Origin: JBKHJA01 sp046538375
Lineage (GTDB): Bacteria > Acidobacteriota > Aminicenantia > Aminicenantales > Aminicenantaceae
Assembly (NCBI GenBank): GCA_046538375.1
Contig: JBKHJA010000002.1
Coordinates: 1-54,807, forward strand
DNA length: 54,807 bases
Direction of reading: 5' to 3'
Translations under genes and position numbers: made by a program
Part shown: positions 32,962-42,244 of the stretch, piece by piece
Position numbering within the stretch: the stretch's first letter is position 1
Layout of the letters: the number at the start of each line of letters is the position of its first letter
The notes under the pieces: model-generated
The model's database searches: none
The model's input: only the letters and a program-made list of their open reading frames with translations
Told to the model about the DNA's origin: nothing

Positions 32962-34053
32962 TTATTTTTTGTTTCTTTTGTAGAAAGGGATGGAAACCAC
33001 TCTGGCCTGGGCTTTTCTATTCCTTATTCCCACCTCAATTTCTGTTCCTTTCTGTGTGTACTCAAGGGGAAGATAAGTCAATCCTATGCTTTTTTTCAAG
33101 TACGGAGAATAGGATCCAGAAGTGACTTCAGAAACTTTTTTATGGTCTGCAAAAACAGGATAATGAGGCCGAGCTATACCGGCGCCCAGTATTTCAAATC
33201 CTGCGATCTTTCGCTTTATCCCTTTTTCCTTTTGTTTAAGGAGAGCTTCTCTGCCTAAAAAGTCGCCTTTTTCGAATTTCACCAGCCAGCCCAGCCCTGC
33301 TTCCAGAACCGTAGTGGTCTCGTCAATATCATTGCCGTAGAGCATGAGAGTGGCTTCCAAACGGAGTGTATCTCGGGCTCCAAGACCTGCCGGTACCAGG
33401 CCGTATTCTTTTCCCCCATCAAGGAGAGCTTCCCAAATTTTCTCTGGATTGAGGGAAAGGGTGTAAATTTCAAAACCATCTTCACCTGTGTACCCTGTCC
33501 GGGATATCAGAACTTTTTCTCCTTCCAGCTCTCCCCCACTGAACCGGAAAGGTCTCATCTCTTCCAGATTGATTTCAGTCATCGGCTGCAGTATATCAAG
33601 AGCCTTTGGCCCTTGCAGAGCGAGCTGTGTATAATCCTGACTTTTGTTCTCCACCTTCACTTCGAATCCCTGCTTATGGCGATGGATCCATTCATGATCT
33701 TTGTCCGAATTGGCAGCATTGACCACCAGAAGATATTCTTCAGGGGTCAAGCAGTAGACCAGAAGATCATCCACAAAGGTTCCTTGGGCTGTGGTCAGGG
33801 CTGAGTACTGGGATTTTCCAGATGAAAGCCTCCCTGCATCATTAGGGCTAAGATACTGGACCAGATCAAGAGCTTGTTTTCCAGAAATCAGGATTTCTCC
33901 CATGTGACTGACATCAAACAGTCCAGCTTTTTTCCGCACTGCTAGATGTTCATCGATGACACCAGAAAATTCGACCGGCATTTCCCAGCCGAAGAATTCA
34001 ATCATTTTTGCGCCCCATTTTTTATGGGCTGAATGAAGGCGGGTTTTTTTCAT
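32962..34053 (-). CDS. gcvT: glycine cleavage system T protein (aminomethyltransferase)
   Basis: 363 residues from the ATG at 34053, which has GAGGAA directly upstream; an earlier in-frame start at 34086 adds 11 unconserved residues. LFDVSHMGEILISG (about 47-60), LYGNDIDETTTVLEAGLGW and SRTGYTGEDGFEIY are characteristic and include the folate-binding region. It transfers the one-carbon unit to tetrahydrofolate and releases ammonia. First gene of the gcvT-gcvH-gcvPA-gcvPB-glyQ-glyS run. Confidence 0.95.
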   Translation of the reverse strand: MKKTRLHSAHKKWGAKMIEFFGWEMPVEFSGVIDEHLAVRKKAGLFDVSHMGEILISGKQALDLVQYLSPNDAGRLSSGKSQYSALTTAQGTFVDDLLVYCLTPEEYLLVVNAANSDKDHEWIHRHKQGFEVKVENKSQDYTQLALQGPKALDILQPMTEINLEEMRPFRFSGGELEGEKVLISRTGYTGEDGFEIYTLSLNPEKIWEALLDGGKEYGLVPAGLGARDTLRLEATLMLYGNDIDETTTVLEAGLGWLVKFEKGDFLGREALLKQKEKGIKRKIAGFEILGAGIARPHYPVFADHKKVSEVTSGSYSPYLKKSIGLTYLPLEYTQKGTEIEVGIRNRKAQARVVSIPFYKRNKK

Positions 34054-34076
34054 TTCCTCGTTTCTTTTAGAGTAAT

Positions 34077-34105
34077 TTACTATCACATAATTTTCGATGA
34101 TGCAA
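34077..34105 (-). promoter_or_regulatory. possible promoter of the gcv-glyQS operon
   Basis: On the minus strand TTGCAT, 17 bases, TAGTAA. Transcription would start about 15-20 bases before the gcvT ATG. There is no room for a glycine riboswitch in this gap. Confidence 0.45.
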
Positions 34106-34125
34106 GAAAAATCCCAGGGTGAGCC

Positions 34126-34153
34126 TTGTTCATAATCGGAAATTTGCTATAAT
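34126..34153 (+). promoter_or_regulatory. promoter of argS
   Basis: TTGTTC (34126-34131), 16 bases, TATAAT (34148-34153), with an extended -10 (TGC just before it). The -10 ends 12 bases before the ATG, giving a leader of about six bases, and no Shine-Dalgarno is present. Confidence 0.6.
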
Positions 34154-34165
34154 TAAAAACCAATC

Positions 34166-36103
34166 ATGATCAAATTCAAGGCCTGGTTGAAAAAAGAGAT
34201 CCACCAGAAGCTCAAAGGCAAGTATCCTGTTGACAGGAAAGAAATAGGTATCGACTACACTCCCCGACATAAAATGGGAGATTTAGCTCTGACTTTCCCT
34301 TTTCAGCTGGCCAAAAAAATTGACTCCAATCCCCGCCAGATAGCTGAAGAAGTAATTTCTCATATCTCTCCTATTCAAGGTGTGAAAAAAATAGAAGTGG
34401 CTGGTCCGGGTTATATCAATCTTTTTCTGGACCGCCGAAAATTCTTTCTGAACTTGCTCCGTTCCCTTCCCTTATCCTTCCTCACTCCCGAAGAAAAAAA
34501 AGTAATCATCGAGCACACCAATATCAATCCCAATAAGGCAGCCCATATCGGCCATCTGAGGAATGCCTGTCTGGGCGATACTCTGGGCCGCTGCCTGAAA
34601 TACAAAGGGGAAAATGTGGAGATCCAGAACTATATTGATGATACAGGAGTTCAGGTGGTGGATGTGGTGTTCGGCCTGATGGAGATGGAAAAAAAGACCC
34701 TGGAAGATATAAGGAAGATTAACGGAAAATTTGACTATTACTGCTGGGATCTATACCCCCGTGTATCTTCCTATCTGGAGGCTCATCCTGAGGCTCAAAA
34801 AAGAAAATCGGAAATCCTTAAAAAAATCGAACAAGGCATCAATCCTGAAGCAGAGATAGCTCATCTCATCTCCCGCCGTGTTATCAAAGCCCATGTTCAG
34901 ACCATGCGGAGAATCGGTGTCAGTTATGACCTTCTACCCTGTGAAAGCACCATTCTTGACCTCAAATTTTGGGAAGAAGCCTTTTCCCTCCTCAAGGAAA
35001 GAAAAGCTATCTATCTGGCCGCTGAAGGAGCCAACCAAGGATGTTGGGTGATGAAGCTGGAAGAAGAGGAAGACAGGGAGAAAATCATCGTCCGTTCTGA
35101 CGGCACAGTGACCTACGTGGGGAAAGATATCGCCTACCAGCTCTGGAAATTCGGCCTTCTGGAAAAGGATTTTTATTATGAACCCTTTCTGGATCAAAAC
35201 GGAAAAACCATCTGGATCACTTCCTCCAATCCTAAAAGCCGGTCTCCATCTTTCGGCCAGGGCAGTCTAGTGTACAATGTCATTGATCTCCGCCAATCCT
35301 ATCTTCAAAAAATCGTGGTCCAAGGATTGAAATCTCTTAAATATTTTGACCAAGCCGCCAAGTCCATCCATTTCTCCTATGAGATGGTGGCGCTTTCTCC
35401 TAAAAGCCTGAAAGAGCTCAACCTGAGCATATCAGAGGAAGACAAAGACAAAGATTTTCTTGAGGTTTCTGGGAGAAAGGGATTGGGAATCAAGGCTGAT
35501 GACCTTCTGGACAGACTGGAAGAAAAGGCCCGTTCAGAAGTAGAAAAAAGGAATCCAGGACTTTCATCTGAGAAAAAAGCAGATACGGCCCGAAAAATTG
35601 CCAGCGGGGCCCTGCGCTATTTTATGCTCAAATTCTCCAGAAATTCCCTTATCGTGTTTGATTTTGAAGATGCTTTGAGTTTTGAGGGAGAAACCGGTCC
35701 CTATCTCCAGTACACCCTGGTGAGAATCAACAGCATATTCCGTAAATTGAAGAAAAGAGAAGGATTTGAAGAAAAAGACCTGCAGTCACTCCTTTCTTCT
35801 GCTGAATTTCCCCTGGAGGCGCTATCCGAGGAAGAAAAAGATGACTTCTGGGAGCTCATCTTCTATGCTTCTCAGTTTGAAGAAGAAGTGATTCATTCTG
35901 TAAGATCACTGGAATTCTCTCATCTGGCGAAATTTTCTTTTAACCTTTCTCAAAAGTTCAATTCCTACTACCATGTCTATCCTGTTTTAGCTGAAGAAAA
36001 CCAGAAACTCAAAAGAATGCGGATATTGACTATCTATTACGTCAGAGAAGTTCTCAAACGCACTCTTTCTCTGATGGGTATTCCCCAACCAGAAAGAATG
36101 TGA
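34166..36103 (+). CDS. argS: arginyl-tRNA synthetase
   Basis: 645 residues. The class I HIGH motif reads AAHIGHLRN (about residues 126-134), followed by NYIDDTGVQV. The second signature is VSGRKGLGIKADDL (about 433-446), in place of KMSKS as usual for this enzyme. The N-terminal tRNA-recognition domain has DYTPRHKMGDLA and the C-terminal DALR domain is present. It is somewhat longer than many bacterial ArgRS. No ribosome binding site precedes the ATG; see the promoter entry. Confidence 0.95.
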   Translation: MIKFKAWLKKEIHQKLKGKYPVDRKEIGIDYTPRHKMGDLALTFPFQLAKKIDSNPRQIAEEVISHISPIQGVKKIEVAGPGYINLFLDRRKFFLNLLRSLPLSFLTPEEKKVIIEHTNINPNKAAHIGHLRNACLGDTLGRCLKYKGENVEIQNYIDDTGVQVVDVVFGLMEMEKKTLEDIRKINGKFDYYCWDLYPRVSSYLEAHPEAQKRKSEILKKIEQGINPEAEIAHLISRRVIKAHVQTMRRIGVSYDLLPCESTILDLKFWEEAFSLLKERKAIYLAAEGANQGCWVMKLEEEEDREKIIVRSDGTVTYVGKDIAYQLWKFGLLEKDFYYEPFLDQNGKTIWITSSNPKSRSPSFGQGSLVYNVIDLRQSYLQKIVVQGLKSLKYFDQAAKSIHFSYEMVALSPKSLKELNLSISEEDKDKDFLEVSGRKGLGIKADDLLDRLEEKARSEVEKRNPGLSSEKKADTARKIASGALRYFMLKFSRNSLIVFDFEDALSFEGETGPYLQYTLVRINSIFRKLKKREGFEEKDLQSLLSSAEFPLEALSEEEKDDFWELIFYASQFEEEVIHSVRSLEFSHLAKFSFNLSQKFNSYYHVYPVLAEENQKLKRMRILTIYYVREVLKRTLSLMGIPQPERM

Positions 36104-36161
36104 AGAGAGAACCGAGAATCACACTCTGAGATCAAATCATGAGACAAAAGGAGATTAAGAA

Positions 36162-37088
36162 ATGATTGAAGTCGCTCATCTGACCAAAAAATATGGTGAG
36201 CTGCTGGCTGTGAATGACCTAAATTTTAAAGTGGAGAAAGGGAAAATTTGGGGCCTTCTGGGCCCTAACGCAGCCGGCAAAACAACCACCATGAGAATCC
36301 TGACCGGGTACCTTCCAGCTACTGACGGCCAGGCTACAGTGGCCGGATATGATGTCTTCGAGCACCCCACAGAAGTTAAAAAGATTACCGGCTACCTGCC
36401 AGAAAATGTTCCCCTTTATCCTGAGATGACTGTCCAGTCCTACCTCAGCTTTGTGGCTGAAATCAAACAGATCCCCGCCAATCGAAAGCAGGAAGCTTTA
36501 ACCAAAGCCATGCAGACAAGCGGGCTGGAGTCGGTCAGAGGAAGACTCATCAAGAACATCTCCCGGGGATTCAAACAGAGAGTGGGGATCGCCCAATGCC
36601 TGATCCATGAGCCTCAAATCCTTATCCTGGATGAACCCACTATCGGGCTCGACCCGGCTCAGATCGTAGAAATCCGAAAGCTCATCAAGTCTTTGAAAGG
36701 AGAGCGGACCATCATGCTCTCCACTCATATCCTGGCCGAAGTCACCCAGACCTGTGACGGAGTGGCCATCATTAACGAGGGCCGATTGATGGCCTCGGAC
36801 TCCTTGGAGGAACTCACTTCCTCCTTCAGCCAGAAAACAGGGATGTTCATCAGGCTCAAAAAGGCAGACCAAGAAGCCGCTTCCCTGCTGCAGGCCTTTC
36901 CCGGGGTAGACAAAGTCAGCCGGGAAGACGATGGCTTTACCGTGGAATGGGCTGAAGGAAAGGATATCAGAGACCAGATCACCAAATTCATGGTGGAAAA
37001 AGAACTGGGTCTTGTGGAAATGAGACCTCTGGCCATGAACATCGAGGATCTCTATCTCAGGATCATCTCAGGAGGTGTGAAACAATGA
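36162..37088 (+). CDS. ABC transporter ATP-binding protein (GldA-like)
   Basis: 308 residues. Walker A is GPNAAGKTT (about 36-44; Ala replaces the usual second Gly), the signature is NISRGFKQRVGIA, Walker B is ILILDEPTIGLDP and the switch His is in STHILAEV. A C-terminal extension (about 215-308) follows. With the permease, GldG-like and DUF4340 genes after it, this is the ATPase of a Gld-type export ABC system. In Bacteroidota such genes support gliding; elsewhere the substrate is unknown. AAGGAG precedes the ATG. The stop overlaps the permease start (ATGA). Confidence 0.9.
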   Translation: MIEVAHLTKKYGELLAVNDLNFKVEKGKIWGLLGPNAAGKTTTMRILTGYLPATDGQATVAGYDVFEHPTEVKKITGYLPENVPLYPEMTVQSYLSFVAEIKQIPANRKQEALTKAMQTSGLESVRGRLIKNISRGFKQRVGIAQCLIHEPQILILDEPTIGLDPAQIVEIRKLIKSLKGERTIMLSTHILAEVTQTCDGVAIINEGRLMASDSLEELTSSFSQKTGMFIRLKKADQEAASLLQAFPGVDKVSREDDGFTVEWAEGKDIRDQITKFMVEKELGLVEMRPLAMNIEDLYLRIISGGVKQ

Positions 37089-37852
37089 AAAACATATGGG
37101 CTGTATGCAAAAAAGAAATCAAAACTTACTTCACCTCTCCCATCGCCTATGTAACCATCACCGTATTTCTGGTGTTGGTGGGATTTTTTTTCTACAGCCT
37201 CATCTGGTGGTTCAACTCTCAATCCCTTCAGATGGCCAGAAACCCCTATTACCAGCAGCAGCTCAACATCAACCAGATGGTCTATTCCCCGCTTTTCCAT
37301 AATATCAGCATTATCCTGCTGTTGATGATCCCGCTTTTGACCATGCGGCTTTTTGCCGAAGAAAAGAAAGCCAACACCGATGAACTTCTGTACACCAGTC
37401 CTATTTCTGTCAACCAGATCATACTGGGGAAATATTTTGCTTCTATCTTTGTGCTGGTGGCCATGCTGGTCCTCACCGGAATTCTCTCTATTTTCACATT
37501 TGCTTACGGCAATCCTGAAATGGCTCCCCTCTTGAACGGTTATCTGGGCCTGTTCCTGATGGGAGCAGCTTTTATGGCTGTGGGCATCTTTTTCTCCTCT
37601 CTCACCGAAAACCAGATTGTGGCTGCTATCCTGACCTTTGGCGCCCTCCTTCTGTTCTGGATTCTGAACTGGGCTTCTTATTCTGCCGGAGGGATGTGGA
37701 AGGATGTGCTGAATTATCTCTCTTTCTTCCAGCATTTTGATGATATGACCAAAGGAATTCTGGATACCACGGATGTGGTGTACTACCTCAGTTTCTCCTT
37801 TTTTGGTCTGTTCTTAACTCATTCTGTCATTCAATCGCGAAGGTGGAGGTAA
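37085..37852 (+). CDS. ABC transporter permease (GldF-like)
   Basis: 255 residues with about six hydrophobic segments, beginning with a short cytoplasmic stretch WAVCKKEIKTYFTSPIAYV, as in ABC-2 type permeases. A motif MRLFAEEKKANTDELLYTSP (about residues 95-114) in the second part is typical of GldF/NosY-like proteins. Partner of the preceding ATPase. Confidence 0.88.
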   Translation: MKNIWAVCKKEIKTYFTSPIAYVTITVFLVLVGFFFYSLIWWFNSQSLQMARNPYYQQQLNINQMVYSPLFHNISIILLLMIPLLTMRLFAEEKKANTDELLYTSPISVNQIILGKYFASIFVLVAMLVLTGILSIFTFAYGNPEMAPLLNGYLGLFLMGAAFMAVGIFFSSLTENQIVAAILTFGALLLFWILNWASYSAGGMWKDVLNYLSFFQHFDDMTKGILDTTDVVYYLSFSFFGLFLTHSVIQSRRWR

Positions 37853-37854
37853 AA

Positions 37855-39438
37855 ATGGAAAAGATCAAGAAATATCTGAATTATGTGGCTATTGCCCTGA
37901 TATTCCTGGCTTTGATCTCTCTTAAAATCTGGCCCTACCAGAAAACAGTGCCTCTGGTATTAGGTTTGCTGGGAGTGGCTGTTTTAATCGTCTACATGGC
38001 GTTGAACCTCTCTGTGCTTAAACAAAGCTTTAAGCGAAAATCGTTCCTCTATTCCAGCAATATGCTTCTGATTGTTCTTCTGGTTCTGGCCATCCTGGTG
38101 CTTATCAACTATTTTCTGGCCCACCATCACCACCGCTTTGACTTTACTGAAGCCAAGCTTCATTCTCTCTCTGGCCAATCGGTAAAGGTGCTTAAAAACC
38201 TGAAGGATGAGGTGAGAATCAGATGCTTTTTCAGAGAGGGAAATTTCAACCGGGCCAAGATGGAAAATCTGATGAAAATCTACGCCTACCATTCTAATAA
38301 GATAAAGCATGAATTTATCGATCCTGATAAAAACCCAGGGCTGGTCAAAAGATACGAAATCAAAGAAGACGGAACCACAGTTTTTGAAAGCGAGGGCAAA
38401 GACAGCCGGATTACCTCCACAACCGAAGAGGATATCACCAACGCCATCATCAAGATTTCACGAGAAAAGAAAAAAATCATCTACTTTCTTGAAGGACACG
38501 GTGAAGCCAGTACGGAAGATTCAGGAGATAGAGGATATTCCCTTGCCAAAAAAGAATTGGAAAAGTTGGGTTATGAAATAAAAAACATCACTCTGGCTCT
38601 TTCTGATACCTTTCCGGAAGACTGCTCTCTTCTGGTTATTCCCGGGCCTGAAAAAGATCTTCTTCCCAACGAGCTGGTGACCATAAGGAATTATATTCAA
38701 CAGGGGGGCAGGGTATTTTTCATGGTGGACCCGGAAAATGCCCCCTGCCTCAAATCCTATCTTCGGGATTTCGGGATGGAGCTTCAAGATGATCTGATTG
38801 TGGATACAGTTTCTCGTTTGCTGGGAGGCGACTATTTCATGCCTGTGGTGAGCGAATATGAATACCACACCATTACCGAAAAGTTCCGGTATGCCACCTT
38901 TTTTCCTTATACCCGCTCGGTCAATAAAATGGAAGAAATGCCGGAGGGAGTTTCTGTTAATATTCTGGCCAAAAGCAGTCCCAATTCCTGGTCAGAACGT
39001 CAGCTCGAGCAGAAGGAAGTCACTTTTGACAAAGATAAAGACCAACAAGGGCCCATTCCCTTGGCCGCTGTGGCCACGGTTGAATACAAAGAAGAAGAAA
39101 AGAAAACCCAGGAAGGAAAAGAATCCCAAAAAGAGGAGGGAACCACAGAAGAGTACCAGCCAGAGAGAGAGGGACGCCTGGCTGTTTTCGGTGATTCAGA
39201 TTTTGCCGCCAACACCTACTACAATCTCTCAGGAAACGGAAATTTCTTCCTCAACACTGTAAACTGGCTGGCCGAGGAAGCAGATCTTATTTCCATCCAG
39301 CCAAAGACTTCTTCCCCCCGGACCATCCATCTCACCCCCTCCCAGGGCAGGATGATCTTCTTTGTCTCTATCATCATTCTGCCTCTGATCGTGCTGGTTA
39401 CAGGAATTTCTATCTGGGTAAGGAGGAGATCCCTATGA
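37855..39438 (+). CDS. GldG-like ABC-associated membrane protein
   Basis: 527 residues from the ATG at 37855, which has GGAGG at five bases; a GTG at 37843 is less likely. Three N-terminal membrane segments, a long extracytoplasmic domain (about 90-490; KFDFTEAKLHSLS-like start reading RFDFTEAKLHSLS, and IYFLEGHGE in the middle) and one C-terminal membrane segment. This matches the GldG/ABC_transp_aux architecture. A Glu/Lys-rich low-complexity linker lies near residues 405-430. The stop overlaps the next start (ATGA). Confidence 0.87.
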   Translation: MEKIKKYLNYVAIALIFLALISLKIWPYQKTVPLVLGLLGVAVLIVYMALNLSVLKQSFKRKSFLYSSNMLLIVLLVLAILVLINYFLAHHHHRFDFTEAKLHSLSGQSVKVLKNLKDEVRIRCFFREGNFNRAKMENLMKIYAYHSNKIKHEFIDPDKNPGLVKRYEIKEDGTTVFESEGKDSRITSTTEEDITNAIIKISREKKKIIYFLEGHGEASTEDSGDRGYSLAKKELEKLGYEIKNITLALSDTFPEDCSLLVIPGPEKDLLPNELVTIRNYIQQGGRVFFMVDPENAPCLKSYLRDFGMELQDDLIVDTVSRLLGGDYFMPVVSEYEYHTITEKFRYATFFPYTRSVNKMEEMPEGVSVNILAKSSPNSWSERQLEQKEVTFDKDKDQQGPIPLAAVATVEYKEEEKKTQEGKESQKEEGTTEEYQPEREGRLAVFGDSDFAANTYYNLSGNGNFFLNTVNWLAEEADLISIQPKTSSPRTIHLTPSQGRMIFFVSIIILPLIVLVTGISIWVRRRSL

Positions 39439-40835
39439 AATTCAGGACAACTCTGATTCTGCTTCTGGTTTTTATAGTGCTTCTGGCTTTGGTCTACTTC
39501 TTTGAGATCAGGGGAAAAGGTGAACAGGAGACAGAAGAAAAGCTGGTTGATCTTTCCTCTGATGAGGTCCGGAAAATTGTGTTTAAAAGGGATGATGAAT
39601 CCATCACTTTCAGAAAAGAGGAAGAAGATTGGTTGATCACTGAACCCCTGGAAGCCAAGGCAGACAAATATGAAGTCAACCAGCTTGTGGATAACTTCTG
39701 TCAACTGGGGATAGAAAGAGTGGTAGAAGAAACGGCGGCTGAAGAGGATCTTAAAAAATACGAAATTCCTCAGAAGGAAATTATCCTTCACTTTAAAGCA
39801 AAGGCACACCCGGTCAGGATAAAGGTGGGGATGGAGAATCCTTTGGATAACACGTTTTTTGCCCAAAGAGAAGGTGAACCTAGAATTGTACTCATCCCCA
39901 GCCATCTCAAAACTCATATGGAAAAAAGTGTGTTTGATTTTCGTAAAAAGGATATCTTTTCGTTCGATACAGATCAGGTGAAGAGCATCCGGGTTCGAGC
40001 CAAGGAAAGAAGCTGGCGTGCGCAGAAGAAAGAGGATGAATGGTTTCTGAAAAAGCCGCTGGAATCTCTGGCTGAGACAAGCAAAATCAACAGTATTCTG
40101 AATTCCCTCTCCAGTCTGAAAGCCAAGGAATTTATTTCAGAGAAAAAAAAGGAAGAAGAGATAAAAAAGTACGGACTGGACCGTCCTGACTATGAAATCC
40201 ATCTGATCCTTCCCGCAGCCAGCCAGGAGGCCACCTTTTTTCTGCAGGAAAAAGAAGATAAACTCTACGCCACCACTTCCCTCTCTTCTAAAATCATTGC
40301 TGCTGAGGATACCATCCTTTCTGACCTGGAAAAACAGGTCCAGGAATTGAGAGATAAAGAAGTCGCCCATTTTTACAGTTGGGAGGCAGACAAACTTCAC
40401 ATCAAAAAAGCAGAGCTGGATTGGATGCTCAAAAAAGATGATGAGGGCAACTGGCGGTTTGAATCACCGGTGAAAGAAGAGGCGGATAAAAGCAAGGTGG
40501 AGACTTTTATCCGCAAAATAGAAAGCCTGGAAGCTGATGAAATCATCGATCCTCCTTTGAAACTCAAACATTATGGACTGGACAGTCCTCAGGCTGAAGT
40601 GAAAATCTGGACTGAAGAAGATGAAGAAAAGGGCAAGGAAATCAACATCCTTGTAGGATCTGAAATCATGGAAAAAGTAAAGGAAGAAGAAGAAGAAGAA
40701 GAAGAAGAGGTCAAGCGGGTTTTCATCAAAAACGTCCGATTCGACTATATTTTCAAGGTGGAGGCCAGCTTCCTGGATGAATTTCCCCAAGGTCTCAAAG
40801 ACTGGAAAAAAGCAGAAGAAGAAAAAGAAAAATAG
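39435..40835 (+). CDS. DUF4340 domain protein
   Basis: 466 residues. A single N-terminal membrane anchor (LILLLVFIVLLALVYFFEI) is followed by repeated extracytoplasmic units (about 45-200, 185-330, 315-450), each with a KPLE/EPLEAKADK-type segment and a KYGLD motif, the DUF4340 pattern. A run of eight glutamates (about residues 417-424) is encoded by a GAA/GAG repeat at 40685-40709. It is almost always found behind GldG-like genes, and probably forms the periplasmic part of the exporter. Confidence 0.87.
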   Translation: MKFRTTLILLLVFIVLLALVYFFEIRGKGEQETEEKLVDLSSDEVRKIVFKRDDESITFRKEEEDWLITEPLEAKADKYEVNQLVDNFCQLGIERVVEETAAEEDLKKYEIPQKEIILHFKAKAHPVRIKVGMENPLDNTFFAQREGEPRIVLIPSHLKTHMEKSVFDFRKKDIFSFDTDQVKSIRVRAKERSWRAQKKEDEWFLKKPLESLAETSKINSILNSLSSLKAKEFISEKKKEEEIKKYGLDRPDYEIHLILPAASQEATFFLQEKEDKLYATTSLSSKIIAAEDTILSDLEKQVQELRDKEVAHFYSWEADKLHIKKAELDWMLKKDDEGNWRFESPVKEEADKSKVETFIRKIESLEADEIIDPPLKLKHYGLDSPQAEVKIWTEEDEEKGKEINILVGSEIMEKVKEEEEEEEEEVKRVFIKNVRFDYIFKVEASFLDEFPQGLKDWKKAEEEKEK

Positions 40836-40852
40836 AACATTCGTAGTTTTGA

Positions 40853-40881
40853 TTGACCATTTCGAGTATTTATAATATTAC
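40853..40881 (+). promoter_or_regulatory. possible promoter of the NCS1-like permease gene
   Basis: TTGACC (40853-40858), 17 bases, TATTAC (40876-40881), ending seven bases before the GTG at 40889, which suggests a leaderless mRNA. A TATAAT at 40871 has no -35 at proper distance. Confidence 0.45.
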
Positions 40882-40888
40882 TTAGAGG

Positions 40889-42244
40889 GTGGATAAAAAG
40901 AGGGAAACTCCAGAACTTCTAGAAGATTATTCACTCCAATCCGTTCCCTTAAACAGAAGAAAATCCTGGATCAACCTGGCTGTGATCTGGATAGGGATAG
41001 CGGTGGTCATGTCAGCCATTTTCCGGGGGATGATGATCGGCCTGGGCCTAGGAAAAATATCCAGCGTGATTTTCTCATATCTCCTGGGAGAAATCATCCT
41101 CATTGCTATGATGGGCTTTACCGGTTTCATCGGAGCTAAAACAGGATTTTCCACACCTCTAATCGCCAATTTCTCTTTCGGCCGCCTGGGCGCCATCCTC
41201 ATTTCCCTATCCATCGCTTTTTCCTTGATCGGGTGGTTTGGGGTTCAGGCCGCATTTTTTGCCCGCACCATCCAATTCTACTTTGGTACTCATCTTTCTC
41301 TGCCTCTCCTTTCTTTCTCCTGCGGAATTTTGATGATGATTCCAGCTATCTTCGGTATTCGAGGCTTAAGTGTTTTGAGCTGGATGGCTTCACCGTTTAT
41401 GGTTTTGATCTTTTTATGGGGAATCATAAAGATGGGTTTTCAATTCCTCCCTTCCCCGTGGTTAGTTTCACTGGCTCTCCACCATAAACCCGATCCTTAT
41501 CCTTTGACTTTAGGAGCAGCCGCTTCCATTGTAGCAGGAGGATTTATAGTCGGCGCTACCACCAGCGCTGATATCTTCCGTTATGCCAAACCCCGGCTAA
41601 AAGACATCTTCTCTGCTGCAATATTAGCCATGCTGTGCAGCGCCTTTCTCCATCTGGTGGGTTCTATCTTGGCCATGAATACAGGACTCTACCACGAGAG
41701 GCTTCCTGAACTCATCATCGGCCAGCAATACCTGGGACTGGGATTTGTGGGATTCCTGGTGCTCCTGCTGGCTCAATGGACCACTAATGACAGCAATATA
41801 TATTCCTCAGTGCTGGCATTAAACAATATTTTCAGAGTAAAACGCTGGAAAATCACCGTCATGGCCGGTATTTTTGCCTCCCTTCTCGCCGCCTTCGGTA
41901 TTCTGGAAAGACTTGAACTTTTCCTTGTTATCCTCACTGTGAGTATTGGCCCCATAGGGGGCATATTCATCTGCGATTACTATTTGCTGAAAAGGTTAAG
42001 AAAAAAGAATTTCAGACAGAAATCCTTTTCCAAAATAAGCTATAAGGCTTTAGGCGTTTACATGGTTTCTTTTCTTATCGGCTGGACTACTTCCGGCCAT
42101 CCCTTCACCATCCGAATTTTCCCTTTTTCTGTATTTGCCTTCAACGGCATAATCTCATCTATTTTTCTTTATTATCTGGTTATGAAAATTTTTCCTGACA
42201 AGGAGTCAAACCATGGCTTTAAAACAAGTGATGGAAGTTTATGA
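40889..42244 (+). CDS. cytosine/purine permease-like transporter (NCS1 family)
   Basis: 451 residues with about 12 hydrophobic segments. The N-terminal EDYSLQSVPLNRRKSWINLA followed by the first membrane segment with IWIGIAV, and GFIGAKTGFSTPLIANFSFG (about residues 85-104), are the CodB/NCS1 signature. NCS1 proteins import nucleobases, hydantoins, thiamine and similar heterocycles; the substrate here is not evident. The GTG start is supported by the conserved N-terminus. It overlaps DUF1177 by 32 bases, so the transported compound is probably processed by the next genes. Confidence 0.88.
   Translation: MDKKRETPELLEDYSLQSVPLNRRKSWINLAVIWIGIAVVMSAIFRGMMIGLGLGKISSVIFSYLLGEIILIAMMGFTGFIGAKTGFSTPLIANFSFGRLGAILISLSIAFSLIGWFGVQAAFFARTIQFYFGTHLSLPLLSFSCGILMMIPAIFGIRGLSVLSWMASPFMVLIFLWGIIKMGFQFLPSPWLVSLALHHKPDPYPLTLGAAASIVAGGFIVGATTSADIFRYAKPRLKDIFSAAILAMLCSAFLHLVGSILAMNTGLYHERLPELIIGQQYLGLGFVGFLVLLLAQWTTNDSNIYSSVLALNNIFRVKRWKITVMAGIFASLLAAFGILERLELFLVILTVSIGPIGGIFICDYYLLKRLRKKNFRQKSFSKISYKALGVYMVSFLIGWTTSGHPFTIRIFPFSVFAFNGIISSIFLYYLVMKIFPDKESNHGFKTSDGSL

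Noticed and set aside
37052..37735. 227-codon open frame on the minus strand
   Set aside because: It is antisense to the GldF-like permease; its His/Gln-rich composition is typical of a mirrored membrane protein gene.
40685..40709. GAA/GAG trinucleotide run as a functional repeat
   Set aside because: It encodes a polyglutamate linker in the DUF4340 protein. A length-variation role is conceivable but nothing in this single sequence supports phase variation.
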